The notes below the pieces were generated by a model. That model was not told the origin of the DNA and did no database searches. It saw only the letters and a list, made by a program, of their open reading frames with translations. From Leptospira sp. (GTDB taxonomy: Bacteria; Spirochaetota; Leptospiria; Leptospirales; Leptospiraceae), in assembly GCA_027531445.1 (NCBI GenBank), contig JAPZRK010000007.1, positions 1 to 64,000 on the forward strand: a DNA stretch of 64,000 nucleotides. Direction: 5' to 3'. Numbering within the stretch: position 1 is the stretch's first letter; each line of letters begins with the position of its first letter. Shown piece by piece: positions 10,278 to 19,856 of this stretch. Made by a program: the position numbers and the translations under genes.

Positions 10278-10949
10278 CTAGAATGGCTTTGCTTTCTTAA
10301 GCTGAATCGCCAATCGATCGAACACTCTGGGAAAAAGAAGTGTCGAAGTGAATTCTGCATCGGCTGTTCTATATACTCCCCAAAAAAAAGTCTGATATTC
10401 TAAGGAATCGACGATTTCAACTTCTTCTTTTCTTACTCCTTTTTCATAGAATGTAACTTTAAGATTCACATTAATTTTTCCAGCCTTTGGTACAAAAGGC
10501 AAAATGGTAATGTAGGGATAAGTCGCGGGAATAATACCAGGCCAAAATAGACGAGCCTCGGTACCTTTACCATTGAAAGGAATGAAAAAAAATTCCGTCA
10601 GATAGTATGGATTTTTATAATAACTAAATTTCCATGAATCTTCAACTAGAAAAGAAATTTCAGCAAAGTTTTCAGATTCAATTTTCCATTCCCGTTCAAA
10701 ATGAACCTTTGAGTACAAACCAGAATTTATAAAAGCAGCTTCAAAACATTTTTCTAGATTCTCAAAAGACCTTTCATCCACGTCCATATTTTGATTTGAC
10801 GAAATAACTTTTATCGTCATTTTATTCACGTGGATTTCTCTTTGAAAATCTCCTTTTTTTTCAATCTTATATCCGATCGTGTTTCTCATCGGATGCGATA
10901 AACAGGAAAGTGAAGGTAGAATGAGTATCAGGATAGAATAAATTTTCAA
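10278..10949 (-). CDS. Putative lipoprotein, unknown function
   Basis: This 223-residue protein has a short signal peptide ending SLSC (Cys16), a plausible spirochaete lipobox. The rest is not recognised. Its start overlaps the stop of the preceding 280-residue gene in an ATGA arrangement, so the two are translationally coupled. It is the last gene of a three-gene envelope operon (12233 down to 10278). A role in the envelope is inferred only from the export signal. Confidence 0.75.
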   Translation of the reverse strand: MKIYSILILILPSLSCLSHPMRNTIGYKIEKKGDFQREIHVNKMTIKVISSNQNMDVDERSFENLEKCFEAAFINSGLYSKVHFEREWKIESENFAEISFLVEDSWKFSYYKNPYYLTEFFFIPFNGKGTEARLFWPGIIPATYPYITILPFVPKAGKINVNLKVTFYEKGVRKEEVEIVDSLEYQTFFWGVYRTADAEFTSTLLFPRVFDRLAIQLKKAKPF

Positions 10950-11788
10950 AATCTGAGTCCCATTTGTAAGGAATAGTTCAAAGGTATACTTTCGCCTAGA
11001 GGCAATACACTTAAGATTTGTTTATTATAAATTTCTAATTCAAGTAAACCAAGAGATGATTTCGAATCTAAATTGTATTCACTATAAATTCGGAATTTCC
11101 TGGCTTCCGCATAACCACTACCAAATTCTATTCCGATAAAAAAAGAAGAGTCTGGAATAAGATAACGGTAACCGACGGTATAACCGTAGTATAGACTCGG
11201 TAATTCATTTACCGTAGAGTGGATACTTGCACTTGTATTTGGAATAAGAAAATTAGCTAGATATATATCTGAGCTCGTAATCACGGTACCGGCATCAATT
11301 CTACCCCCATTAATGGAAAAAAAAAGGGGGAAGTTTTTATCTAGGAATGGATAAAATTGTAAATAAATTAGTTTGGATGAAGCGGGTATTCCGACGACAT
11401 CACCTTGTGAAACCCAAGATTGTCCGTTTGCCGTGAACGAAGAAATCCCAAATTGAGTAAAATTATTCAATGACTGACTAGCTCTATCGTATCCATTTCT
11501 ACTTGGTAGATTTAAAAATTGTGAAAAACCTAACGTAAATGTATGACTTAAATTATATGAGAGAGAAACTGCTTTTAAATCTATATCCGAGGTGTCCCCA
11601 CTAATATATGTATTCCATCTTTTTGACATTCTTAACAACGCTTGGGATTTTGGCTCCATGCGTAGTCTAGAAATTGGGTCTCCTCCAACCATCTCGTCAT
11701 TAAGAAATTGATTTTTAGGATCTGCATATAACAAGAACGTAAACAAGTAAACCATAACGCTTATCGTTGTTTTCTTAGTTATTTTCAA
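10946..11788 (-). CDS. Putative outer-membrane beta-barrel protein
   Basis: This exported protein of 280 residues has a signal peptide (about 1-22, ending LLYA). The mature part alternates polar and hydrophobic residues, is rich in Tyr, Ser and Gly, and ends LQMGLRF. A terminal Phe after such a strand is typical of outer-membrane barrels. No family is recognised. It overlaps both operon neighbours, by 14 bases upstream and by ATGA downstream. Confidence 0.7.
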   Translation of the reverse strand: MKITKKTTISVMVYLFTFLLYADPKNQFLNDEMVGGDPISRLRMEPKSQALLRMSKRWNTYISGDTSDIDLKAVSLSYNLSHTFTLGFSQFLNLPSRNGYDRASQSLNNFTQFGISSFTANGQSWVSQGDVVGIPASSKLIYLQFYPFLDKNFPLFFSINGGRIDAGTVITSSDIYLANFLIPNTSASIHSTVNELPSLYYGYTVGYRYLIPDSSFFIGIEFGSGYAEARKFRIYSEYNLDSKSSLGLLELEIYNKQILSVLPLGESIPLNYSLQMGLRF

Positions 11789-12233
11789 AGTAGTTCTCTC
11801 TTAAAAATTGCTCAAAACTCTTATCGATTCCCTTACATTTATCTAATTGTAGATTCTCTAGGAAACGTGGATCTGAAATATCTATGATAATTGAATTTAG
11901 AAGAATTCCCTGCTCGTTCCATCTATACAAATAGAGAAAAGTCATAGACTTTATCTTTCGAATTTTACCTGTTATAGGATAATTATTTCCCGTATATGCT
12001 TCCGAGGACTTAATGATCTGGGGAAATTTGAAATCAAAGGATTTCATGAGAATCATTTCAAAGCTATTTTCGAAATCTTGAGCCTCGCTTAAAAAAATTC
12101 CCTCTCCAGCTTCTATTTTTAAGATCGTTCTTTCTTTAGCTGATAGATTGGCTATGGTTAGAGAAAATATTAGTGTAAAAAGGAGGTTTGATAGACTCAG
12201 AAAACAGAGAAAATGCTTACGAAAATCTTTCAC
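11775..12233 (-). CDS. Exported protein, unknown function
   Basis: This small exported protein of 152 residues opens with a hydrophobic signal segment (about 8-31, ending ANLSA). The body carries no motif I recognise. The start is a GTG at 12233 with no good ribosome-binding site, so it is uncertain. The gene lies 59 bases after the adenosine deaminase stop and overlaps the barrel-like gene by 14 bases. It may act with the barrel and lipoprotein in one envelope assembly (inference). Confidence 0.6.
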   Translation of the reverse strand: MKDFRKHFLCFLSLSNLLFTLIFSLTIANLSAKERTILKIEAGEGIFLSEAQDFENSFEMILMKSFDFKFPQIIKSSEAYTGNNYPITGKIRKIKSMTFLYLYRWNEQGILLNSIIIDISDPRFLENLQLDKCKGIDKSFEQFLRENYFENN

Positions 12234-12292
12234 ACGAACAAGGAACTGATATTCTAGATGATTCCGCTAATATCTGACGGTTTGATTTTGCT

Positions 12293-13642
12293 TTATAATT
12301 CAACAGCTTGTGGCAATAAATTGTACTTTGCCTTGATCGTATTGATCTTTTCTTCCATCTCCTTCCAAAGGGTTTCCTTTTGAGGGTGAAATGTACAGTA
12401 GACACCTTGTCTTACCAAGTCGATCAATTCATCTAAAGAGAAATCTAGAAAGCGATACAATTTAAAGTATTCATAAGTCAAATTGACATTAAAAATCTCA
12501 GGATCGTCCGTATTGATCGATAACATCATACCCTGATCGTAATAATATCTAACTGGGTGGTTTTGTTCTTTGCGAACATACTTTCCAGTAAACACGTTCG
12601 AAGTTACACAAATCTCAATCGGAATTTTGTTATCCTTCATGTATTTCATAAGCTCAGGATCTTGAATTGCTGATGTTCCATGACCAATTCTTTCCGCCTT
12701 ACACAAACTGACTGCATCCCATATCGCCCATGGTCCGTCATCTTCGCCAGAGTGAGAAACACAACGTAGACCAGCTTCTCTAGCTTTTTTAAAAACTTCT
12801 GCATAATCTTTGGCAGGACCCATAAGTTCTGCACCGCCAAGTCCAATGCCAATGACCTCTTTATGTTTTAGACCTAAGACTCGATTGAGATTATTCATCG
12901 CATTTGCAGGACCGAATGACCTAGATACGTCAACTAACAATCGAATCGTGATTCCATCTTTGACTTCAATCTGACGAATTCGAGTCACCATTACCTCAAC
13001 CATCTCATCAAAATCTAAACCATTCTGTATAAACTTTGAAGGAGCAAAGAATGCTTCTGAATAAACGATATTATTTGAACGAAGGTAATCTGCCAAACTA
13101 TCGATAAAGTAGCCCAAGTCGCTTGCTTCTTTAACAGCACCTTGGACAAAAAAGAAGACCTGAATAAACCCATTTAGATCTTTAAAATTGTACTTATCTT
13201 CAAATTCTTTATCAGTTACTTCAGTTCCATTTTTTTTGTATAAAAACTTTAACGTCTCTTTGTTGACGCAAGCCTCAAGGTGTAAATGGATCTCAGTTTT
13301 AGGAATATCACGAATGAAATTGATAACATCTTGCTCGTTTGGATGAGCAACAGAAAGATCACCGGCGAGTAAGGATTTCCTTTCTTTAAGAAACGTAGTC
13401 TCTTCTGACGAAACAAGTCCATTATCCTTTGGAAATAACCATGCAGGCGGATTGACTACAGTAAGTTCCATAAGCGATACCCGTTCGTTTAATAGGGTAT
13501 TGATCTGCTTGTCGAACGTAAGTTGAATCGAGGGTGAATAAGGTCTATCAGCCGGCAATCTACCTTTTAGGCGATTCAGCTCGGCAATGTCACGATCAAT
13601 GACAGAGATGCGGGTAAGGATTTCTTCGAATGGAACTTCCAT
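12293..13642 (-). CDS. Adenosine deaminase family enzyme with N-terminal extension
   Basis: This zinc hydrolase deaminates adenosine, or a related purine, in salvage. Metal and catalytic residues are visible: HLHLE (119-123), SHSGEDDG, ERIGHGTSA and NTDDP. The first 110 residues are an extra helical region before the usual start of the domain, including a Leu/Arg-rich coil (about 8-60). The extension is not part of a standard adenosine deaminase. Substrate could also be adenine or a modified adenosine nucleotide. The gene may be the first of the leftward cluster toward 10278. Confidence 0.85.
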   Translation of the reverse strand: MEVPFEEILTRISVIDRDIAELNRLKGRLPADRPYSPSIQLTFDKQINTLLNERVSLMELTVVNPPAWLFPKDNGLVSSEETTFLKERKSLLAGDLSVAHPNEQDVINFIRDIPKTEIHLHLEACVNKETLKFLYKKNGTEVTDKEFEDKYNFKDLNGFIQVFFFVQGAVKEASDLGYFIDSLADYLRSNNIVYSEAFFAPSKFIQNGLDFDEMVEVMVTRIRQIEVKDGITIRLLVDVSRSFGPANAMNNLNRVLGLKHKEVIGIGLGGAELMGPAKDYAEVFKKAREAGLRCVSHSGEDDGPWAIWDAVSLCKAERIGHGTSAIQDPELMKYMKDNKIPIEICVTSNVFTGKYVRKEQNHPVRYYYDQGMMLSINTDDPEIFNVNLTYEYFKLYRFLDFSLDELIDLVRQGVYCTFHPQKETLWKEMEEKINTIKAKYNLLPQAVEL

Positions 13643-13791
13643 GTTCTGGGAAATTCTTTTGCTCTAGAGACCTCCCTACAAGAATATTTTTGTAATCTTT
13701 GTCAATTTAGCCCTTTAGTGAAGAAAAATGTTTCCGATGAGATGGATGGGAGCGGAAAAGACTGGAAATTTTTCCGAATTATGTCGTTTAG

Positions 13792-15009
13792 ATGAATATG
13801 CTGACTACGCGCAAGACTTTCCTGCCATTTGCTCTTCCTTCAATTTCTGAGGATGCCATAGAAGAGGTCGCCCAAGTACTACGATCAGGCTGGGTTACAT
13901 CTGGACCAAAGGTAAAACAATTCGAAATGGAGTTTGCAGATTTTGTAAATTCTCCGATCGCTATAGCCGTAAGTTCAGCAACAGCAGGTCTTCATTTAGC
14001 TTTGGAGGCAATTGGTATTACAAAAAATGATGCTGTCATCACCTCCGCCGTGACATTTACAGCTACAGCGGAAGTTATCTGCTATTTTAATGCCGAGCCT
14101 ATATTGACGGACGTAGACCCAATCAATCATTTACTTACTCCTCAAACATTACTCGAAGCTATTGATCGTTTTTGTATTTGGAATGGAAAAGAATTAAGAA
14201 CCAAAACAAGTAATAAATCGGTACGCGCAATAATGCCAGTTCACCTAGCAGGCTATACTTGCGACATGGAAGGAATCTTAGAAATTGCTAAGCGATACAA
14301 TCTTTATGTAATTGAAGATGCGGCACACGCTTTTCCAGCTGTCCATAAAAATAAAATGATCGGTACTTGGGCAGATTATACCGTCTTTAGTTTTTATGCA
14401 ACAAAAGGAATCACTACGGGCGAAGGTGGAATGATTACCACCAAACATCAAGAAGCTGCCGACAGAATCCGAAAAATGAGATTACATGGGATCAATCGCG
14501 ATGCATTCAATCGGCCTGGTTGGTACTATGAAGTCGTTGAAGCTGGATTCAAATATAACATGAGCGATATCCAAGCGGCTCTAGGTGTTGTACAATTGAA
14601 GGAATCACACTCATTTTGGGATAGAAGAACACAGATCGCAAAACATTACTTAGATGCATTTAAAGAGTTAAATGGAATTAAGCTTCCAAAAGATGACACG
14701 GATGGAAAACATAGTTGGCATCTCTTTCGCATAGAAATAGATCCAAAAGAAGCTCGTCTTGGAAGAGATAGTCTAGCCGAAGAATTAAAAGAAAGGAACA
14801 TTGGCAGCAGTTTGCACTTTATTCCTATCTTCGAACATCCGTATTATAAGAAAACATTCCAGTTTAATCGAAATTTATATCCAAACACAAATCTTATGTA
14901 CGAGAGAACCCTATCATTGCCTTTATTTGCAGGAATGAGTGAACAAGATGAGAACGACGTTATTGATGCAGTTACAGAACTTTTGAAAAATAATGAGCCT
15001 TCAGTCTAA
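13792..15009 (+). CDS. DegT/DnrJ/EryC1/StrS family aminotransferase
   Basis: This PLP-dependent sugar aminotransferase typically makes amino-sugars for lipopolysaccharide or other surface glycans. The internal aldimine Lys is in FYATKGITTGEGG, and the PLP-contacting Asp is in VIEDAAHAFPA. The 405 residues are normal. A second Met at position 3 is an alternative start. It has no sugar-pathway neighbours here. The 3' end overlaps the convergent gene by 9 bases. The exact nucleotide sugar cannot be told. Confidence 0.9.
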   Translation: MNMLTTRKTFLPFALPSISEDAIEEVAQVLRSGWVTSGPKVKQFEMEFADFVNSPIAIAVSSATAGLHLALEAIGITKNDAVITSAVTFTATAEVICYFNAEPILTDVDPINHLLTPQTLLEAIDRFCIWNGKELRTKTSNKSVRAIMPVHLAGYTCDMEGILEIAKRYNLYVIEDAAHAFPAVHKNKMIGTWADYTVFSFYATKGITTGEGGMITTKHQEAADRIRKMRLHGINRDAFNRPGWYYEVVEAGFKYNMSDIQAALGVVQLKESHSFWDRRTQIAKHYLDAFKELNGIKLPKDDTDGKHSWHLFRIEIDPKEARLGRDSLAEELKERNIGSSLHFIPIFEHPYYKKTFQFNRNLYPNTNLMYERTLSLPLFAGMSEQDENDVIDAVTELLKNNEPSV

Positions 15010-15879
15010 ACGACTTTGATAGAATTCTAAATCATATGTCTTGATCAGATCTAAGAGCCCATCAAAGAATAGAGTTTCGGTATTGTCTATTCGCCTCCGT
15101 AACCAAAATCCAACGCAAACTCTTACCAATTTGGTTTCATAGAATTCATCACCTGCAAACGTTTTGAACTTTGCACCGTATTCGGGATCTTCATTATCAG
15201 TAAAATCTGGTATCATAAATAAATTAAAACGTTCCAAAAAAAATGGATCCAATCTTTTCTCTTCAACTAACATCAAATAACGTTCGGTTTCCTTGTCATA
15301 AAATTCTTGGTTGGACATTAGTTTCCGATAAACAACAAAAAATGTTCTAGAATATTTTTTGATATATAAATCGTAGGTCTGCTGAGTAAGAGTACGAAAT
15401 GTACTATCATTTAGAGCTGGAATAAAATATTTTCTAATCCTTATAGGAAATTCAGGATGATAATACCCAAAATCATGTTGATCGAATGTGTTAAGTTTGT
15501 TTTCCGAGTGAGGTCCATGTATAAAAATAGGTATTGAGAGTAGTTTTGATAACTCTCCCATTGATATAAAAGAATTCAAATTACAAAAAAAATCTTGAAT
15601 AGTTTCTATTTCCTTTAAATTTATAGGATTACAATTTCTAATTTTTTTCCCAAAATTTAGCCAAGTCGACTCAGCAAGTAAATGTAATCGATTTTGATTT
15701 GTAGTATTAATCGGTACAATAGCAACTTTCTTCCATTCCTCTTGTAAAGTTGAAATACAACTCACAAAGAAAAATGGAAGCAGTCCTTTACTTAATTTTG
15801 TAAGTGATTTCCGCAGGTAAATTTTCCCATTCCGAACTCGGATCTTTTTTGAAATAAACAGGAGAAATTGCAGGAACAT
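15001..15879 (-). CDS. Putative lipoprotein, start uncertain
   Basis: The reading frame encodes a protein with a lipobox-like FFFVSC (Cys41 when counted from 15879). The ATG at 15879 lies 92 bases inside the upstream gene and gives an odd, basic leader. From the CTG at 15816 the protein would begin LRKSLTKLSKGLLPFFFVSC, a textbook signal peptide, with GGGAAAA just before it. The true start may therefore be non-standard. The rest of the protein is not recognised. The gene follows the propeller gene in the same direction and is probably co-transcribed with it. Confidence 0.65.
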   Translation of the reverse strand: MFLQFLLFISKKIRVRNGKIYLRKSLTKLSKGLLPFFFVSCISTLQEEWKKVAIVPINTTNQNRLHLLAESTWLNFGKKIRNCNPINLKEIETIQDFFCNLNSFISMGELSKLLSIPIFIHGPHSENKLNTFDQHDFGYYHPEFPIRIRKYFIPALNDSTFRTLTQQTYDLYIKKYSRTFFVVYRKLMSNQEFYDKETERYLMLVEEKRLDPFFLERFNLFMIPDFTDNEDPEYGAKFKTFAGDEFYETKLVRVCVGFWLRRRIDNTETLFFDGLLDLIKTYDLEFYQSRLD

Positions 15880-17209
15880 TCGTTAAACTTTGATAGATGA
15901 TCAAATCAGTTTCTTTTTTCTCAAAATATCTTTTGTCGCTAGTTGGCAATGTTTGAATATTTGTGATCGGAACCCATCCATAGCCCAATAAAAATATCAT
16001 CACTGCATCTTCTATTGACTTTGCCTTTTTATCCTCAAACCTTACCATTCTATAAGGCATGGTAGGAATACCTTCATTCAAAAGCGTTGCACGAAAATCT
16101 ACATTGTTAGGTGAAAGTAATCTTATAGAATTCAAAGTATCAATATAATCTCGCAAAAATCTTTTAGGATTCTCTTTCGTTGGGTCAAAATATTTTGTTA
16201 CATCGTTTGGATATGACATTTCTTTATCTAGATAGTCGTCACCGATGTAATATTTAATGAATTGATTTCGTGAAGTAAATTTATACTTTAAATTTTGCTC
16301 GCCCGTCGCATCTTCAATCGACATCTTTTTTAAATGCACCCGATTTCTTTGAATAAATGCTGGTTTGTACGTTGCATCAGTGAACTTAACAGATCTGATT
16401 CGTTGTCCTTCATTAGAAGGTGGATGCATAATCGCAATTTGAGCTTTAGAAATAGAAACGGTATCGATCTTAAATTTTAAGCTCACCTCAAGAGTATACT
16501 CTTCTTCTCCGGAAGCTATAAAGCGTTCAGTCTCAACAAACGGAATATTCTTGATCTCATGATTGTCTCTGTCAACTACCCATAACTTGCTTCCACTCAA
16601 AATAACTCCACGAATCGACTTGAGATTCGTTTTAATGGAACCTGTTATTTTCCCGCTTTTTACATCATATCGATAAATACTGTTATCTGATGAATCGGAA
16701 ATCCAAATAGAGTCTCTGCCATAACAAAGATCTCTTGGTCTGGTCCGATCTGTAAAAAATCCGCCAACGAGAAAGTTACTTGCTTTGTCAAAAATTTGAA
16801 CTTTAGCATTATCAAGATCTAAAAGATAATAAAAATTCCCCACGCTTGCAATTCCTGCTAAGTTTTGAACTGGAACAGCTACCTTGTCAGTAATTCCACC
16901 TGTATTCGGATCAATTTTTAATATTAGTTTTGGAGCGACTACTAGTATACGCCCTTCTCTTTGATCAAAACTTATACCTCTAAGATTCGCTAAACCTAAG
17001 TTAAAGATTTCTTGTTCACCGATTTCGTTTATCTTGATGAGAGCTCGCCGATTCGTATCAATAAACCAAAAATTTTGGCCATCCCAAGCCAATCCATATG
17101 CCTTGTCTGTTAAATTGTATTGTTTGCTCTCTTGCGAAAAAAGAGCAAAGCTGAATAATTGGAAAAATAATATAGCAGATATTAGTTTATAATTATGTTT
17201 TAAATTCAT
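15788..17209 (-). CDS. Exported beta-propeller protein with degenerate transglutaminase-like domain
   Basis: A signal peptide (about 1-25, ending ALFSQ) is followed by a propeller of about six repeats (30-230), with blade strands such as YGLAWDGQNFWFIDTNRRAL and DSIWISDSSDNSIYRYD. Residues 240-450 resemble transglutaminase-like proteins: LLNEGIPTMPYRM and FLLGYGWVPITNI match the usual block order. The catalytic Cys and His of that family are not seen. It is probably a periplasmic binding or scaffold protein, not an enzyme. It lies one base after the M50 protease gene and overlaps the next lipoprotein frame. Confidence 0.7.
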   Translation of the reverse strand: MNLKHNYKLISAILFFQLFSFALFSQESKQYNLTDKAYGLAWDGQNFWFIDTNRRALIKINEIGEQEIFNLGLANLRGISFDQREGRILVVAPKLILKIDPNTGGITDKVAVPVQNLAGIASVGNFYYLLDLDNAKVQIFDKASNFLVGGFFTDRTRPRDLCYGRDSIWISDSSDNSIYRYDVKSGKITGSIKTNLKSIRGVILSGSKLWVVDRDNHEIKNIPFVETERFIASGEEEYTLEVSLKFKIDTVSISKAQIAIMHPPSNEGQRIRSVKFTDATYKPAFIQRNRVHLKKMSIEDATGEQNLKYKFTSRNQFIKYYIGDDYLDKEMSYPNDVTKYFDPTKENPKRFLRDYIDTLNSIRLLSPNNVDFRATLLNEGIPTMPYRMVRFEDKKAKSIEDAVMIFLLGYGWVPITNIQTLPTSDKRYFEKKETDLIIYQSLTNVPAISPVYFKKDPSSEWENLPAEITYKIK

Positions 17210-18139
17210 TTAATTTTGACCACCAAAGAAGGTTTTTAGACTTACAAAAATTGATTCGAAAAGTGTTGGATCGTTCAATTCGTTTCCCATCATGATCGGT
17301 CTGGGAACAAAAATGAAAATCAAAGTAAGGAGCATGAAGTAACCAAAGATCTTTCGGATTTTTCCCAACCCGTTAGGATCATCTTTAATGAAAGGATGCT
17401 CAACTTTTAAGAGGTAGTAGATTAAAAACGCCCACAATAACCAAGTAAAATGTACAAGCGCCAAGATAATAAAGGCAGTAAATAGCCAATGGATCCAATA
17501 TCTATATTTTTCTCCGAATAAGGCATAAATGATATGGCCTCCATCGAGTTGTCCAAAAGGTAAAAGATTAATGGCTGTGATCAAAAGTCCAACCCACGCC
17601 GCACGAGCAAGCGGATGGATATTCACATCCATCATTTGTGGATCAAAAGGACCTAAAATCCACTGATTGCTATAAAAAGTGAACAAACTCTCACCAAAAA
17701 TCATGTACTGATCGAGATTAAAATTTTTATCTAGTGGGATTAAATCCGACATAGAAATTCCAATAATCCATGCGATGACTGATAGAATTAGGCTTACAAA
17801 TGGGCCTCCAATGCCAATATCAAACAATGCTTTTTTGTTTGGAATGGGCTCTTTGATTTGAATGACCGCACCCATAGTTCCAATCGGACCCAAAGGAAAG
17901 GGAATAAAATAAGGAAGTGAGGCTCTAACTCCATAAAATCTAGCCGGAATATAATGTCCCATTTCATGACCAAGTAAAATCAAAATAAGCGTCAAGGAAT
18001 AAGGCCACTCAGAAAGAAAGAGGAGAGCAAACCCGTTCCAATCAAAGGTAAACAGTCCATAGAATAGAAATTCTCGGAATGTCAAACTCAGGAAGGTAAG
18101 GACAAACAGAAATAAATGTAATGAAAATTGATTCTTCAC
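17210..18139 (-). CDS. Site-2 protease family (M50) membrane metalloprotease
   Basis: This intramembrane zinc protease of 309 residues has about six membrane segments. The zinc site HEMGH is at 58-62, and the third ligand Asp is in [11 protein letters not shown]. No PDZ domain is present, so it is a short form, not an RseP-like one. Its target is unknown; family members cleave membrane-bound anti-sigma factors or remnant signal peptides. It is directly followed by the propeller-protein gene, so the two are probably one transcript. Confidence 0.9.
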   Translation of the reverse strand: MKNQFSLHLFLFVLTFLSLTFREFLFYGLFTFDWNGFALLFLSEWPYSLTLILILLGHEMGHYIPARFYGVRASLPYFIPFPLGPIGTMGAVIQIKEPIPNKKALFDIGIGGPFVSLILSVIAWIIGISMSDLIPLDKNFNLDQYMIFGESLFTFYSNQWILGPFDPQMMDVNIHPLARAAWVGLLITAINLLPFGQLDGGHIIYALFGEKYRYWIHWLFTAFIILALVHFTWLLWAFLIYYLLKVEHPFIKDDPNGLGKIRKIFGYFMLLTLIFIFVPRPIMMGNELNDPTLFESIFVSLKTFFGGQN

Positions 18140-18273
18140 AGTGGATACTTCTTTTTGAAATTTGCTATTCTATAAGATGGACGAAAAGAATGATGGAATC
18201 AATTCAATTTTCAACAAGTTTTGACTATTTTGTCATCCTATAATGAAGATTAGATGGATCTAAGTTTTACAGT

Positions 18274-19005
18274 ATGTTTGAAAATATTAAAGTCATCCGA
18301 AAATTTGATCCTGCTGCTAAGTCATATTTAGAGATCATTCTTTGCTATCCTGGTCTTCATGCAATCTGGCTGCATAAGATTTCCCATTTCCTTTTCAAAT
18401 TGAAGATTCCTTTATTTCCTCGGATGATCAATTATTTCACTCGTTTCCTAACGGGCATCGACATCCATCCTGGCGCGCAAATCGAAGACGGAGTATTCAT
18501 TGATCATGGAACTGGAGTGGTGATTGGTGAAACCACAATCATCGGAAGCGGGTCCCTTATCTTTCAAGGTGTGACCTTGGGCGGAACAGGCAAAGAATCT
18601 GGCAAACGCCATCCTACAATTGGTAGAAATGTTGTGATTGGAGCGGGCGCGAAAATTTTAGGGAATATTTTGATCGAAGATCATGTCCGAGTCGGAGCTG
18701 GTAGTGTGGTCATGAGAAATGTTCCTGCAGGCTCAACGGTCGTTGGGATACCAGGAAAGGTTGTCAAAGGGATGGATAAAAGCGATTCGACAGAACAAAT
18801 GTTGGATCATGATCAAATGCCAGACCCAATCGCGAAAGTATTTTCAGTCTTGTTAGAACGTGTCGAGACACAACAACAACTAATCAACCAGCTATTCGAA
18901 AAACAGAAACGTTTAGAAGGTGGAACAACGATCCCATCAAAAATGGAGTCAAAATCTGATGATGATAAAATGATCCAAGAATTTATTTATGGAGATGGAA
19001 TTTAA
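18274..19005 (+). CDS. cysE: Serine O-acetyltransferase
   Basis: The enzyme makes O-acetylserine from serine and acetyl-CoA, the first step of cysteine synthesis. The left-handed beta-helix hexapeptide repeats are clear: DIHPGAQIEDGVFIDHGTGV, GETTIIG, VTLGGTGKE and GRNVVIGAGAKILG. The lysine-loop segment GKESGKRHPTIG is typical. The 243 residues match the short, EpsC-like form. The C-terminal 50 residues are a Gln/Lys-rich tail. The gene is monocistronic, divergent from the M50 gene, and its stop overlaps the convergent lipoprotein by 4 bases. Confidence 0.95.
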   Translation: MFENIKVIRKFDPAAKSYLEIILCYPGLHAIWLHKISHFLFKLKIPLFPRMINYFTRFLTGIDIHPGAQIEDGVFIDHGTGVVIGETTIIGSGSLIFQGVTLGGTGKESGKRHPTIGRNVVIGAGAKILGNILIEDHVRVGAGSVVMRNVPAGSTVVGIPGKVVKGMDKSDSTEQMLDHDQMPDPIAKVFSVLLERVETQQQLINQLFEKQKRLEGGTTIPSKMESKSDDDKMIQEFIYGDGI

Positions 19006-19856
19006 AGATCTTTTAATATTTCCGTTTTCTTGCTTTGATATTCCTCTTCATTGATTAAAGATTGTTTTTTTAAATCATCTAACAAAAGTAATCGAGCCTT
19101 AACTCTTTCTTCTTTAGTTCCATACTGAATCTCATCATCTTCATCTGGAACTTTCGAAATTCTTCTGGTAGGCAATAAATTTGCATCATTGAAGATTAAA
19201 ATCTGAGGGTAATAAAGTGTACGATTCTGATTTGATTCTGAATACATACTTAAATTTACTGCATTTGATTTAAGTTTCAAATTTTGTTTTCTAGAGGGAT
19301 AAATTTTGGGTATCCGATACAAAGCCCAATCATCAAAACGATATTGTGATGCGAAAGAAAGATTCTCAGAAATAGTGGGAATTCCAATGATATAACCTCC
19401 GTTTGTTTTAGTTATAAAAATAGCTGTCCTTAATATTCGTGTCATCGGAGATATTGGATCATCCCTTTTGATCAAAATCAAATAAGCAAACGATTTACCT
19501 TTCTGAATCGCTGTGGATAACAATAGTTCAATTTCCCTTCTTTCAATATCTGTAAATAAATCTAACCACTGATCTGATGCAAAAATATTCTGTTTAACAA
19601 GTATTTGATTTAGATATTCAGAAATAGGTATAGTTTCTGAGATTCTTGAAGATATTCCAATCAGAGATGATGGAAGCACTGGGCTTAAATCTGCATCATC
19701 AATTGAAAAAATCGCGATATTTTCCGAAGAAGATTTTAAACTCAAATCTAAATCTTTGGTTTTTACCGAAAGACATGTGAATAATAATGGAAAAATACCG
19801 ATGCTCAGAAAGATGATGAAGTTTCTATTTGTTTGCCTGATTTTAGAATTCTTCAT
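19002..19856 (-). CDS. Lipoprotein with C-terminal SHOCT-like motif
   Basis: A signal peptide ends at FPLLFTC (Cys29), a good lipobox. The body of 284 residues is unrecognised. The last 35 residues (KARLLLLDDLKKQSLINEEEYQSKK...) match the SHOCT pattern, a short helical hairpin found at the ends of many exported and oligomeric proteins. The gene starts back to back with, and overlaps by about 40 bases, the 5' end of the divergent gene at 19816. Function unknown. Confidence 0.75.
   Translation of the reverse strand: MKNSKIRQTNRNFIIFLSIGIFPLLFTCLSVKTKDLDLSLKSSSENIAIFSIDDADLSPVLPSSLIGISSRISETIPISEYLNQILVKQNIFASDQWLDLFTDIERREIELLLSTAIQKGKSFAYLILIKRDDPISPMTRILRTAIFITKTNGGYIIGIPTISENLSFASQYRFDDWALYRIPKIYPSRKQNLKLKSNAVNLSMYSESNQNRTLYYPQILIFNDANLLPTRRISKVPDEDDEIQYGTKEERVKARLLLLDDLKKQSLINEEEYQSKKTEILKDL

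Noticed and set aside
13779..13786. TTATGTCG near the DegT gene start
   Set aside because: A single isolated copy, expected by chance in AT-rich DNA; used only to judge how special the origin repeats are.
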